From NCBI RefSeq assembly GCF_022828475.1, contig NZ_CP059557.1:3767470-3831469 (forward strand): a stretch of 64,000 bases of DNA, in the 5' to 3' direction. The position numbers and the translations under genes are program-made. Within the stretch, counting starts at the first letter, position 1; the number at the start of each line of letters is the position of its first letter. This document shows positions 26,693 to 35,204 of the stretch, piece after piece. Below the pieces are notes generated by a model. It searched no databases. It saw only the letters and a list, made by a program, of their open reading frames with translations, and was not told the origin of the DNA. This DNA comes from Saccharopolyspora gloriosae. Lineage in GTDB: Bacteria > Actinomycetota > Actinomycetes > Mycobacteriales > Pseudonocardiaceae.

Positions 26693-27523
26693 GTGTTCCT
26701 TCCCGCCAAGACCGTGCTGGCCGGTGTGGACGGTTCGGAGCAGTCCAGGCGCGCGGCGGCGTGGGCTGCCGCGGAGGCGGCCCCGCTCGGAGCTTCGCTG
26801 GAACTGGTGCTCGCCTACGACTCCGCGCACTATCGGACGCGGGCCGATGAGCTGGTGCGCGGCCTCGCCGCCGAGTGCCGCGAGGCCAATCCCGACCTGC
26901 ACGTGCGCGCGCAGGCGGTGCTCGGAGATCCCGCCGAGAGCCTGGTGGCGCGGACCTCCGAGGTGGCTCTGGCGGTCGTCGGGTCCCGTGGTCGCGGTGC
27001 GATTCGGGGCGCGCTGCTGGGTTCGGTGAGCACGGCGGTCGCGACCCACGCCGGGTGTCCGGTGACGGTGGTTCGCGGGGCGGACGAGCTCGGTCCCGGG
27101 CCGGTGGTCGTTGGCCTCGATCTGTCGCCCGCGACCAGGCCGGCACTGCACTTCGCCTTCGACTGCGCCGACCGGCACGGGCGTGAGCTGGTGGTGGTGC
27201 AGGCGCTGCCGGACGCCTACTTCCTGCCCGCCATCCTCGGCGACGCCGAGCGCCGGCTTCATCAGGAGGACGCCGAGGAGCAGGTGAGCGGGCTGCTGGC
27301 GGTGTGGCGAGAGCACTATCCCGAGGTCGTGGTCCACCGGGTAGCGACGGATCAGCAACCGGTGGAGGCGTTGTGCGAACAGGCGCGCGGCGCGCGGTTG
27401 CTGGTCGTGGGTCATCGTTCGCGGAACACGGCGCCCCGACAGGGGTCGGTCGCGCTCGGCACGCTGCACCATTCGCCGTGCCCGGTGGGGGTCGTGGGCG
27501 ATCAGGTCGAGCTGAGCCGGTAG
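26693..27523 (+). CDS. Universal stress protein, tandem UspA domains
   Basis: A 276-aa protein with two UspA folds. Domain 1 (residues 1-130) has VLAGVDGSEQSRRAAAWA and the ATP-binding signature GSRGRGAIRGALLGSVSTAV. Domain 2 (140-276) has VVVGLDLSPATRPALHFA and GHRSRNTAPRQGSVALGTL, whose glycine pattern is weaker, so perhaps only domain 1 binds ATP. Tandem USPs are common in actinobacteria under hypoxia or stasis. GTG 26693 has GAAGGGGG upstream. Monocistronic, convergent with the oxidoreductase gene. Confidence 0.92.
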   Translation: MFLPAKTVLAGVDGSEQSRRAAAWAAAEAAPLGASLELVLAYDSAHYRTRADELVRGLAAECREANPDLHVRAQAVLGDPAESLVARTSEVALAVVGSRGRGAIRGALLGSVSTAVATHAGCPVTVVRGADELGPGPVVVGLDLSPATRPALHFAFDCADRHGRELVVVQALPDAYFLPAILGDAERRLHQEDAEEQVSGLLAVWREHYPEVVVHRVATDQQPVEALCEQARGARLLVVGHRSRNTAPRQGSVALGTLHHSPCPVGVVGDQVELSR

Positions 27524-27640
27524 CCGATGTTCGCGGGTCCGGCGCGACCGTGCGATACGGCCCCAGATGGACGCACCTGCCGTCAGGTCCGCACGAGTTG
27601 AGCCGACCGGGCGGGACCGGCCGTCAACGGCGACCGGCGC

Positions 27641-28684
27641 TCACTCGTCCACCGCGTGCACCAGCTCGATCGCCTTCGCCAGCGTGCTCAGCCGTTCGTC
27701 GAGATCATCGCCAGCCGGGTACAGCCGCACCATGTCGACCCCGGCGTCCCGCCACACCCGCAGCCGTGCGCGCACCATCGGCTCGGTGCCGATCAGCGTC
27801 GTGGCCAGCACCATGTCGTCGGTGACGAGCGCGGCCGCGCCTTCGCGGTCACCGGCCTGCCAGCGTTCGCGCACCTCCGCGGCGACCTCCGCCCAGCCTT
27901 GGCGGGCGTAGGCCCGGTTGTAGAAGTTCGTCGACGCCGAGCCCATCCCGCCCAGGCTGAACGCGAGTTCCTTCTTGCGCGCGGACACCATCGGCCGCAG
28001 CGCGTCCTCGTCGGGCGCGAACGCCACCTCCGCGCCTTGGCACACATCCAGGTCCGCACGGACCCGTCCGGCTTCCCGCAGCCCCTCGTCGAGGTGCGCG
28101 AAGTAGGCCTCTGACGCGCCCTCCGGCACGAAGCTGGTGCCGAGCCAGCCATCGGCGATCTCCCCGGTCAGCCGGAGCATCGCCGGGGAGAGCGTCGCCA
28201 GGTAGATCGGGACGGGGTGTTCGGGCCGTGCGGACAACCGCATCGGCACCGCTTCGCCCGGCAGCGGGATGGTGAATTCGCGCCCGTCGTGGGAGATCTT
28301 CTCGCCGTCGAGGGCGGCTCTGATGATCTCGACGGTCTCCCTGGTGCGGCCCCGGGGGCGCGCGAAGGGAACTCCGTGCAGGCCTTCGATCACCTGCGGC
28401 CCGGAGGCTCCCAGTCCGAGCAGGAACCGGCCGCCGGACAGGTTCGACAGGGTGATCGCCGTCTGCGCGACCGCGACGGGGGTGCGAGTGCCGACCTGCA
28501 TGATCCCGGATCCGAGCAGCATCCGGTCCGTCTTCGCCGCGTAATAGCCCAGCGCTGCGGGCGCGTCGGAACCCCAGGCCTCCGCGACCCAGCACACGTC
28601 GAGCCCGAGCTTCTCGGCCTCCAGCACAAAAGCGGTCCGGTCCTCGCCGCCGGCGGAGGCCTCTACCGTCGTCGCCGTGCGCAT
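27641..28684 (-). CDS. LLM-class F420-dependent oxidoreductase
   Basis: A 347-aa TIM-barrel luciferase-like oxidoreductase. LDVCWVAEAWGSDA near the N-terminus, GSGIMQVGTRTPVAVAQTA and LSGGRFLLGLGASGPQV are the standard blocks of F420-dependent members; ATLSPAMLRLTGEIADGW follows. It would use reduced F420, or less likely FMN, to reduce or oxidise a small molecule. ATG 28684 overlaps the stop of the SRPBCC gene (ATGA), so the two are co-translated and probably work on the same compound. An HxlR regulator lies upstream on the same strand. Confidence 0.9.
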   Translation of the reverse strand: MRTATTVEASAGGEDRTAFVLEAEKLGLDVCWVAEAWGSDAPAALGYYAAKTDRMLLGSGIMQVGTRTPVAVAQTAITLSNLSGGRFLLGLGASGPQVIEGLHGVPFARPRGRTRETVEIIRAALDGEKISHDGREFTIPLPGEAVPMRLSARPEHPVPIYLATLSPAMLRLTGEIADGWLGTSFVPEGASEAYFAHLDEGLREAGRVRADLDVCQGAEVAFAPDEDALRPMVSARKKELAFSLGGMGSASTNFYNRAYARQGWAEVAAEVRERWQAGDREGAAALVTDDMVLATTLIGTEPMVRARLRVWRDAGVDMVRLYPAGDDLDERLSTLAKAIELVHAVDE

Positions 28685-29196
28685 CAGGCCGTCCGCTCGA
28701 TGCGGCGCTTGAGATGTTCGAGGGTGGCGTCCATGTTCTCCGCCAGGTCGCACAGCCGCCGGTAGATGATCTTCTGCTCCTTGTCCGGCATCCGGTCGAC
28801 GGCCATCGTGAGCCCGGATCTGCCCGGTCCGATCCGCACCCGGTAGGCCAGTTCGGTCCCACCGTCCTTCGGAGCCAGGACGAACCGCCAGGTCGCGTTC
28901 GGCTCGGCGGGGTCCTGCACGGCCCAGGCGAAGGCACGGCCGGGGTCGCATTCGATGACGTGCGAGGTCGTCGCCCACTCCCCCAGCACGTCGTTCCGGT
29001 TGTGGCCGCGGAACCGCGCGCCCAACACGGGGCCGCTGGCGCCGTCGAGCCACTCCACGGCGTGCAGTTCGGAGCTGGCTTCGGGCAGCCGCTCGATGTC
29101 GGACACCACCGGCCACACCTGCTCCGGGGCGGCGGCTATCCAGGTTCGCACCTCGGTGGTCGGTCTGTCCGCGAGTCGTGCACCGGTCCACTCCAT
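28684..29196 (-). CDS. SRPBCC-family protein
   Basis: A 170-aa START-like ligand-binding protein: VRTWIAAAPEQVWPVVSDIERLP is the typical first strand and helix, GARFRGHNR and ATWRFVLAPKDGGTELAYRV the central sheet, and the long C-terminal helix ends the fold. Proteins of this type bind hydrophobic small molecules or act as cyclases. The gene overlaps the F420-type oxidoreductase by four bases and follows the HxlR gene by 99 bases, so a three-gene unit is likely. Ligand unknown. Confidence 0.85.
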   Translation of the reverse strand: MEWTGARLADRPTTEVRTWIAAAPEQVWPVVSDIERLPEASSELHAVEWLDGASGPVLGARFRGHNRNDVLGEWATTSHVIECDPGRAFAWAVQDPAEPNATWRFVLAPKDGGTELAYRVRIGPGRSGLTMAVDRMPDKEQKIIYRRLCDLAENMDATLEHLKRRIERTA

Positions 29197-29295
29197 GGCC
29201 GGACCCCCATTGCTTCAGACGCGTATTGACCACCAAAGTTTCAACATGAGACCGAGACTGTCAACCATTGACGACGAGTCCGGGTACGGCGGCGT

Positions 29296-29805
29296 TCAGT
29301 CCGGCCCGTCCGTCCCGAAGCGCCTCCGGACGTCCGGGCGCTCGGCCAGCCGGGGCGGAAACCCCGGCCCCATGCGCATCTCGCTGTCCGCGGCGCGCAA
29401 CGGCCGGGAGCACTCCGCGCAGACCACCTCGGCCTGGCTGTCGCGCCCGCAAGCGTGGTGGTGGAGCGTGATCGGCGGACCGCCGTCGTCGGCGAGCCAG
29501 CGGTCGCCCCAGGTCGCCATCGCCGCCAGCACCGGGAAGAAGTCCCGTCCCTTGTCGGTGAGCACGTACTCGTAGCGTTCCGGTTCGACCTGGTACCGCT
29601 GCTTGACCAGCAAGCCTTCGTCCACCAGCAACCGCAGCCGGTCGGTGAGCGTGTTCCGCGCGATGCCCAGCTCCTGCCGGAACTCGTCGAACCGGCGGAA
29701 TCCGTAGAAGGCCTCCCGTAACAGCAGCGTCGTCCAGGCATCCCCGAGCAGGTCCGCCACCCGCGCTATCGAGCAAGGCCAGTTGCCGAACGAAGCCCGT
29801 CGCAT
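29296..29805 (-). CDS. HxlR-family transcriptional regulator
   Basis: A 169-aa winged-helix regulator. CSIARVADLLGDAWTTLLLREAF and FDEFRQELGIARNTLTDRLRLLVDEGLLV form the HxlR DNA-binding domain. The C-terminal 60 residues include HHHACGRDSQAEVVCAECSRPL, with two CxxC/CGR cysteine sites suggestive of metal or redox sensing. ATG 29805 is set by GGGGAC just upstream; an ATG at 29829 lacks a ribosome site. Likely controls the SRPBCC/oxidoreductase pair downstream. Confidence 0.9.
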   Translation of the reverse strand: MRRASFGNWPCSIARVADLLGDAWTTLLLREAFYGFRRFDEFRQELGIARNTLTDRLRLLVDEGLLVKQRYQVEPERYEYVLTDKGRDFFPVLAAMATWGDRWLADDGGPPITLHHHACGRDSQAEVVCAECSRPLRAADSEMRMGPGFPPRLAERPDVRRRFGTDGPD

Positions 29806-30020
29806 GTCCCCAACATACGCAGCGGTCATGGCGCCGGAACCGGCCTCGCCCACGTACCGGGCGGGCACGAAGACCGCTGCGCGTACGTAACATGGGCGGG
29901 CACCAGGAAGCGGGGACGTCATGCGCACCACGAGACCGATCGCACCGACCGGGGCGAGCGTCCCTGCCGGTCAGCGGCTCGGACCCGGGAACAGCACCGC
30001 AGCCGGATTCGGTACGATCA

Positions 30021-30137
30021 CCCGCGAACCCGCGAACCCGCGAACCCGCGAACCCGCGAACCCGCGAACCCGCGAACCCGCGAACCCGCGAACCCGCGAA
30101 CCCGCGAACCCGCGAACCCGCGAACCCGCGAACCCGC
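30021..30137. repeat. Perfect octamer tandem array, 14 copies
   Basis: CCCGCGAA is repeated 14 times without a mismatch (30021-30132), followed by a partial copy. The array lies in the non-coding gap of 370-400 bases between the divergent HxlR and GT-B-like genes, about 40 bases before the latter's first possible start. Eight is not a multiple of three, so any translation would be shifted at each unit. Such perfect arrays can change copy number by slippage. Confidence 0.97.
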
Positions 30138-30175
30138 TCTAGCGTCGGCGGTTCCGCTCCGGGCAGCATGGGACG

Positions 30176-31864
30176 GTGCTCACTCGATCACCGGACGACC
30201 TCATGACCGGTGATCAGCCACCCCCTCGCGTCTCCGCCGACGAGCCCGTGCACGGCACCTTCGGGTGCGAGCGCACCGTCCTGGTCATCGCGCGCACCAT
30301 CACTTCCACCGCTCGCCTGCTGGACGCGTTGCGGTTCTTCCGGGACGACTTCCGCGTGGACCTGGTCTTCACCGTCAACGACACCTCGCGGCACAGCACC
30401 GGAGTGCGCGAGTTGCTGCGCGAGGCCCGCGCCGATCGGATCGTCCCGTGGGACCAGGTCCGGAAGATCCCGTACGCGCTGGCCATCTCGGCGAGCGAGA
30501 ACATCGACTTCGACGAACTCGACCCCTCCCGGCCGGTGGTGGTCCTGCCGCACGGCATCGGGTTCAACAAGTACGTGCCTGATCCGAAGACCGGCGGCAC
30601 CCGGCTCGCGGGCCTGCCTCCGGAATACGCGCTGCGCACCGGGAAAGTGCTGCTGACGTTGGCGAACGAGTCGCAGCGGCGGCAGCTGCGAGCGGTACGT
30701 CCGGAGATCGCGGGCAGCACCGCGGTCGTGGGCGATCCGACGTTCGACCAGCTGCGCGCGAGCCTGCCGCTGCGGAACCGCTATCGACGGGTGCTCGGCC
30801 TGGGCGTCCGGAAGCTGGTGCTGCTGAGCTCCACTTGGCGCGAGGAGGGCCAGCTCGGCCGCCACCGCGAACTCGCCGCGCGCCTGCTGGCGGAGCTGCC
30901 TGCCGACGAGTACCAGGTGGCCTTGGCGATGCACCCGAACATCTGGTCCTGGTACGGCGAGCTGCGGGTGCGCACCTGGTTCGCGGACGCGATCGACGCG
31001 GGCCTGTTGTTGTTGCCGCCAGATGGCGGCTGGCAGGCCGCGCTGGTCGCGGCGCACCAGGTCATCGGTGATCACGGTTCGGTGAGCCTGTACGCGGCTT
31101 GTCTCGGAAAACCGTTGCTGCTGGCCACGTCCGGCGAGGAGAGCGTGCCCGGCACGCCCGTCGAGGTGCTGCTGCGCAGCGCGGACCGGCTGGACGTTCC
31201 GGGGAACTTGCCCGCCCAGCTGGAACGGTCGCGCCACGAGCACGACCCGGCCCGTTTCGCCGCGCTGGCCGAGCAGGTGTTCGCACACGTCGGCGACGCG
31301 ACCCGTGTTCTGCGCGAGGTGCTCTACCGGGAGCTGGACCTGCCCGTGCCGGACGGCGAGCCGCCCTTGTTGCGTCCGCAAGACCCCGAGCCGTTCCGGG
31401 GCGAGCCCACCTCCTTCGAGGTGTTCACCGAGTTCGGCGCACCGGAGACGATCACGTTGCGCCGCCATCCCGCCGCGGTACGGCGAACCGACCGCTCGGC
31501 TGAGCCCGGGCCTGGCGTGCAGCGCCACCTCGCGGTCGACGAGGACGAATCGCGGCTGACGCGGCATCAGTCGGCCGCGGTGCTGGTGCGCGGCGCGGTA
31601 TCCGATGAGCGGGACGCGCGGGTGTGGCTGGAGCAGACGGGTGTCGATTTCCCCGGATCCAGGATCCGTGCCGCCGCAACGGAAACCGGATGCGTCGCAA
31701 CCGTCCGCAATGGACCGACCGTGCGCATCACGATGGATCACGACGGAACCGCGATGCAAGCGGCGTCGGCGCTGTACGCACTTGTCCTCAAAGGACTTTC
31801 CGGTGGGGGTTACACCGCGGTGTGCGGAGCGACCGAATTCCGGATGACCGTTTCCGAATTGTGA
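30176..31864 (+). CDS. GT-B/TagF-like conserved protein next to the NLR
   Basis: A 562-aa protein I cannot name with certainty. Residues 30-420 show two Rossmann-like halves: VLVIARTITSTARLLDALRFF, then KLVLLSSTWREEGQLG, ALAMHPNIWSWYGELRV and VIGDHGSVSLYAACLGKPLLLA, which recalls CDP-glycerol glycerophosphotransferase and other GT-B enzymes. The last 140 residues form a separate domain, a beta-strand-rich region ending TVSEL. The start is uncertain: GTG 30176 or ATG 30203. The stop is only 7 bases from the stop of the convergent NB-ARC gene. The upstream octamer array may affect its expression. A role with the NLR is a guess from position. Confidence 0.65.
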   Translation: MLTRSPDDLMTGDQPPPRVSADEPVHGTFGCERTVLVIARTITSTARLLDALRFFRDDFRVDLVFTVNDTSRHSTGVRELLREARADRIVPWDQVRKIPYALAISASENIDFDELDPSRPVVVLPHGIGFNKYVPDPKTGGTRLAGLPPEYALRTGKVLLTLANESQRRQLRAVRPEIAGSTAVVGDPTFDQLRASLPLRNRYRRVLGLGVRKLVLLSSTWREEGQLGRHRELAARLLAELPADEYQVALAMHPNIWSWYGELRVRTWFADAIDAGLLLLPPDGGWQAALVAAHQVIGDHGSVSLYAACLGKPLLLATSGEESVPGTPVEVLLRSADRLDVPGNLPAQLERSRHEHDPARFAALAEQVFAHVGDATRVLREVLYRELDLPVPDGEPPLLRPQDPEPFRGEPTSFEVFTEFGAPETITLRRHPAAVRRTDRSAEPGPGVQRHLAVDEDESRLTRHQSAAVLVRGAVSDERDARVWLEQTGVDFPGSRIRAAATETGCVATVRNGPTVRITMDHDGTAMQAASALYALVLKGLSGGGYTAVCGATEFRMTVSEL

Positions 31865-31871
31865 CGGCCGC

Positions 31872-33953
31872 TCAGCCGAGTTGCGCCAGCTCAGCGCGCA
31901 CTCGCGCGACGCGGGGACTGCCGAGGCTCTCGTAGACGGCGAGCGCGCCGCGCAGGTTCTCCCGTTGCAGCGCGACGTCACCACTGGCGGCGGCGACCTC
32001 GGCGAGCTTCTCCCGTGCCTGCGCCGCGTAGTAGTGGTCTTCACCGGCGGTGAGCACCGAGATCGCCTCGTGCAGGGCTTCGGTCGCGGCGTGGTGCTCC
32101 CCCAGCCGCGCGTGGGCGGCGCCGATCCCGGTCAGCGCGCGTCCGGCCATCCGCTCGTCGGGCACCTCCCTGATCAGCCGCAGTGCCTCGCGCAGCGTCT
32201 CCAACGCCTGCCTGGACCCGCCGTCGGCGTCCTGGCTGCACCCGAGGAAGTAGGTGACGAACGCCCGCCCCCGCAGGTCTTCGGCGGCGGTGAACAACTC
32301 CAGCGCCTGGCCGTACGCCTCGGTCGCCCGAGCGCCGTCGCCGGTCGCGTCTCCGTACCGGCCGACGAGTTCCCACACCGAGGCCAGCAATCGCGGGCGC
32401 CCGAGCCGCTGCGCCACCGGCAACGCGGCGTCGAGTTCCGCGCGGGCGCGGTCGAGCTCGCCGAGGTCGGTGAACGCCCTGGACACGAAGCTGCGCAACC
32501 GGGCTACGGCGTCGGGGCTCTCGTCGAGTTCCGCGGCCCGCACGCCGAGATCGGTGGCCGCGACCCACTCCAGCAGGTAGCGCCGGTTGACGTAGAGCGC
32601 GGTCATCGCTTCGGCGAGCTGCCACGCCTCGCGGTGCAGGCCACCGTCCACGGCGGACCGCAGCACCGCCGCGAGCGTCGCGCGTTCGGTGTCCATCCAG
32701 CTCGTCGCGTCCTGCTTGGCGCGCTCACCGGTGAACGGCTGCTCCTGCCCTGCGAGCAGTTCCGCGTGATCGGTGATCCGCAGCCGGCCGGGGCCGAGCA
32801 TCGCGAGGTCCGCGAACGCCGCCCGGTGCAAGCAATGCCGCACGATCCGCCGCACCGCATCCGCTCGGGACTCGGCGGAGTCTTGCCGCTCGGCGCAGGC
32901 CCGCGCGTGAGCTCGCACCAGGTCGTGCATCCGGTAGCGGCCGTTGCCGTCGTCGACGACGAAGTGCGCGTCCAGCAACGCGACCAGTTCCCGGCGCGCT
33001 CGGGCCGGGGCATCGGCCACGGCGCGCACCAGCTCCAGATCGAACTCCCCGACCGGGAGCAGCCCGAGCCGCCGGTACAGCCCGGCGGGCTCCGCAGGCA
33101 GCATCCGGTAGGCGACGTTGAACGGCGAGGTCAGTTGTGATCCGTCCGCGTGGTTCTCCTCGACCAGCTCCGCGACGCGCAGGCTCGGATGTTCGCGCAG
33201 CGCGGCGGCCATGATCCGCAGCATTTCCGGGAATCCGCCGCAGAGCCCGGCGAGTTCCCGCATCGCCGCCGGTTCCTGCTCGGCTCGGCGCACACCGCAC
33301 ATCGCCTGCATCAGCTCGCTGCCCGCCGCGTCGCCGAGCGGCGCGATCTCGACCACCGACGCTTCGTCGAGCAGCAGTTCGCTGAGCCGCCGGTTGCTGG
33401 TCACCAGAACCGAACTGCCCGGCGCCTTCGGCACGAACGGCGCCACCTCGGCCGGTTCTGCCACATCGTCGAGCAACACCAGGACCGGGGACTCGCTGGT
33501 CCACGTCTGGTAAAGACCGGCGCGTCCGGCGAGCGTGGAGGGCATCACCTTGTCCTGCACGCCCAACGAACGCAGGCAATCCGCGAGCGCGTCGCTCACG
33601 GCGGCGCCGTCGGGTCCGCGCAGCTTCGCGAAATCCACGAACAGCTCACCACCGGGGTAAGCGCCGAGTTCCCCGGCCACGTGCCGGGCCGTCGCGGACT
33701 TGCCCACTCCGGGCAGTCCGGTCAACATCACGATCTTCGAGCCGCTGGTCCCGTCGCTGTGCGCGAGCAGCTCGCGCGTCCGGGTCCGTTCCCGCTCGCG
33801 GTTGACGAACTCGATGGTCAGCGGATGGATCTCGCGGGGCACGCGCACCGGTGTCGCACCGATGTAGGTATCGCCGTAGTGCGCGCCCGTCTGCACCACC
33901 GGGCCGGCCGCCGTCCCGGACACGGAGTTGGCGCTCTCGGGCCGATCGTTCAT
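31872..33953 (-). CDS. NB-ARC/winged-helix/TPR NLR-like protein with N-terminal RHIM/BASS-like motif
   Basis: A 693-aa STAND/NLR ATPase. Residues 9-32 carry NSVSG, then VVQTGAHYGD, which aligns with the C-terminus of the cyclase-like protein at 6364-7152. Then come the NB-ARC: Walker A GLPGVGKS (79-86), Walker B VLVLLDD (157-163), LVTSNRR sensor (183-189), GLCGGFP in the GLPL position (236-242), a winged helix (about 278-370) and TPR repeats (about 440-690) as the sensor. ATG 33953 has GAGGATGGG upstream. Such proteins oligomerise on ligand binding and pass the signal through the N-terminal motif. No enzymatic effector domain is fused, so an effector in trans is expected. Lies 200 bases after the mce operon. 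Confidence 0.85.
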   Translation of the reverse strand: MNDRPESANSVSGTAAGPVVQTGAHYGDTYIGATPVRVPREIHPLTIEFVNRERERTRTRELLAHSDGTSGSKIVMLTGLPGVGKSATARHVAGELGAYPGGELFVDFAKLRGPDGAAVSDALADCLRSLGVQDKVMPSTLAGRAGLYQTWTSESPVLVLLDDVAEPAEVAPFVPKAPGSSVLVTSNRRLSELLLDEASVVEIAPLGDAAGSELMQAMCGVRRAEQEPAAMRELAGLCGGFPEMLRIMAAALREHPSLRVAELVEENHADGSQLTSPFNVAYRMLPAEPAGLYRRLGLLPVGEFDLELVRAVADAPARARRELVALLDAHFVVDDGNGRYRMHDLVRAHARACAERQDSAESRADAVRRIVRHCLHRAAFADLAMLGPGRLRITDHAELLAGQEQPFTGERAKQDATSWMDTERATLAAVLRSAVDGGLHREAWQLAEAMTALYVNRRYLLEWVAATDLGVRAAELDESPDAVARLRSFVSRAFTDLGELDRARAELDAALPVAQRLGRPRLLASVWELVGRYGDATGDGARATEAYGQALELFTAAEDLRGRAFVTYFLGCSQDADGGSRQALETLREALRLIREVPDERMAGRALTGIGAAHARLGEHHAATEALHEAISVLTAGEDHYYAAQAREKLAEVAAASGDVALQRENLRGALAVYESLGSPRVARVRAELAQLG

Positions 33954-34155
33954 GCGCCCATCCTCATCACCCGGCGGTAGTCGGCTCCCCACGTTACGCG
34001 AGGTCGCGGTGAAGATCAGCCGGAATCGCCCACGTCGTTCACCGTCCCTGGTGGGGGATGCGGACGGTGCCGAGCCGGGTGCTGTTGAGGGGCGCACCGG
34101 TCATGCCCGGCGCGGTGCGACCCGGCAATAGGCGGGACGCGCCGAGCGCCCCGAC

Positions 34156-34701
34156 TCACCCCGGGCGCAGGTCGGTGATCAGCCACCGTGGACCGGAGCG
34201 TTGCGCCCGCACGACCAGCCGGGCACCGGAGGCGCTGGTCCGGCCGGTGTCCGCGCGAGTCGCGGACTGGTCCAGGAACACCAGCAACTCGGCTCGACCA
34301 CCGTCCAGGGCGGTGACCCCGCTGCGGACGACCCGGGTCACCAGCCGGACGCGCTGCGCTTGCCCCTGGTCGCGCACCGGCCGGATCAGCTCCTCGTAGC
34401 GGGCGACGGCGGGTCCGGTGAACAGTTCCCGGGCCGCCGAAGCGCCGTCCTGCGGGCGTGGGAAGTCGTAGGAGAACGCTCGTTGCAGCCCGTCCCGCAC
34501 TGCGGTGGTGACCTCCTCGGTGCCCGCGAGGTCCACCACGGCGCGATCGGACACCTCGGCGTTCAGCCGCAGCGCGAGGGCCGCCGCCGACGACCAGAGG
34601 CCACACGCCACCAGCACCGCCGCGAGCACCACGATCACTCGCCGGGCGGTGGTGGGGCTCGGCAGGTCGTCGCCGTTTCGGCTGTGCCGCAACCGTGTCA
34701 T
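34156..34701 (-). CDS. Mce-associated membrane protein 2
   Basis: A 181-aa protein with one N-terminal membrane helix (VIVVLAAVLVACGLWSSAAAL) and an outside domain with ALFTG-type blocks (ARELFTGPAVARYEELI) and a C-terminal beta part (RLVVRAQRSGPRWLITDL). This is the architecture of Mce-associated (Mas/Mam) proteins that stabilise Mce transporters. ATG 34701 overlaps the previous stop (ATGA), making it the last gene of the mce operon. Fold and position support the call; sequence conservation in this group is low. Confidence 0.8.
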   Translation of the reverse strand: MTRLRHSRNGDDLPSPTTARRVIVVLAAVLVACGLWSSAAALALRLNAEVSDRAVVDLAGTEEVTTAVRDGLQRAFSYDFPRPQDGASAARELFTGPAVARYEELIRPVRDQGQAQRVRLVTRVVRSGVTALDGGRAELLVFLDQSATRADTGRTSASGARLVVRAQRSGPRWLITDLRPG

Positions 34702-35183
34702 GCCGCCCCCAATTCCACGGGAGCCAGCGCGCTGAGGCGCCAGCCCTGCGGGGTGCGGGTCAGTTCGGCCTCCATCCTGCCTGCGGTGATCTCCGGTTTC
34801 GCCCCGTCGCGCACGACCTCGGTGTCGACGGCGGCGATGACCGTCGCCGATCGCTCCTCCAGGTCCGTCACCGCGAGGTGCACGACCCGTCCCGTCGTGC
34901 CCACCGCCTGCTCCCGCAGGCGCGGCACGGTCGCCGGATCGGTGAACTCCTCGTGCAACGGCCCCGTGGAGGCGGCCAGCCAGCCGCGCACTCCGGCGTC
35001 CACCGCTCGTCGATCCAAAGTGGTCAGCGTCTCGATGGAATCCCGTGCCTGCGCGAGGACTTCCGCACGATCCGCGACTCGACGCACCTGCGGATCGTGC
35101 TCCGCCGACCACCAGGACCAGCCCGCGGCGGTCGCGAACGCGACCGCCGCCACCAGGACCGCCACAACGGTGACGTGCCGCAT
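34698..35183 (-). CDS. Mce-associated membrane protein 1
   Basis: A 161-aa Mce-associated protein: N-terminal membrane helix (VTVVAVLVAAVAFATAAGW), a helical stalk (RDSIETLTTLDRRAVDAGVRGWLAAS) and a beta-rich NTF2-like end (LTRTPQGWRLSALAPVEL). It follows mceF by 21 bases and overlaps the next gene by four. Likely anchors or bridges the transporter to the cell envelope. A typical pair of such proteins closes many actinobacterial mce operons. Confidence 0.82.
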   Translation of the reverse strand: MRHVTVVAVLVAAVAFATAAGWSWWSAEHDPQVRRVADRAEVLAQARDSIETLTTLDRRAVDAGVRGWLAASTGPLHEEFTDPATVPRLREQAVGTTGRVVHLAVTDLEERSATVIAAVDTEVVRDGAKPEITAGRMEAELTRTPQGWRLSALAPVELGAA

Positions 35184-35204
35184 CGATCTGCCCTCTCCGT
35201 CCGG

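Noticed and set aside
30021-30137. CRISPR array
   Set aside because: Units are 8 bases with no spacers, and no cas genes are nearby.
29921-30142. Repeat protein of PANPRTRE units
   Set aside because: It is only the translation of the octamer array; a Pro/Arg repeat appears in more than one frame, as expected from an 8-base unit.
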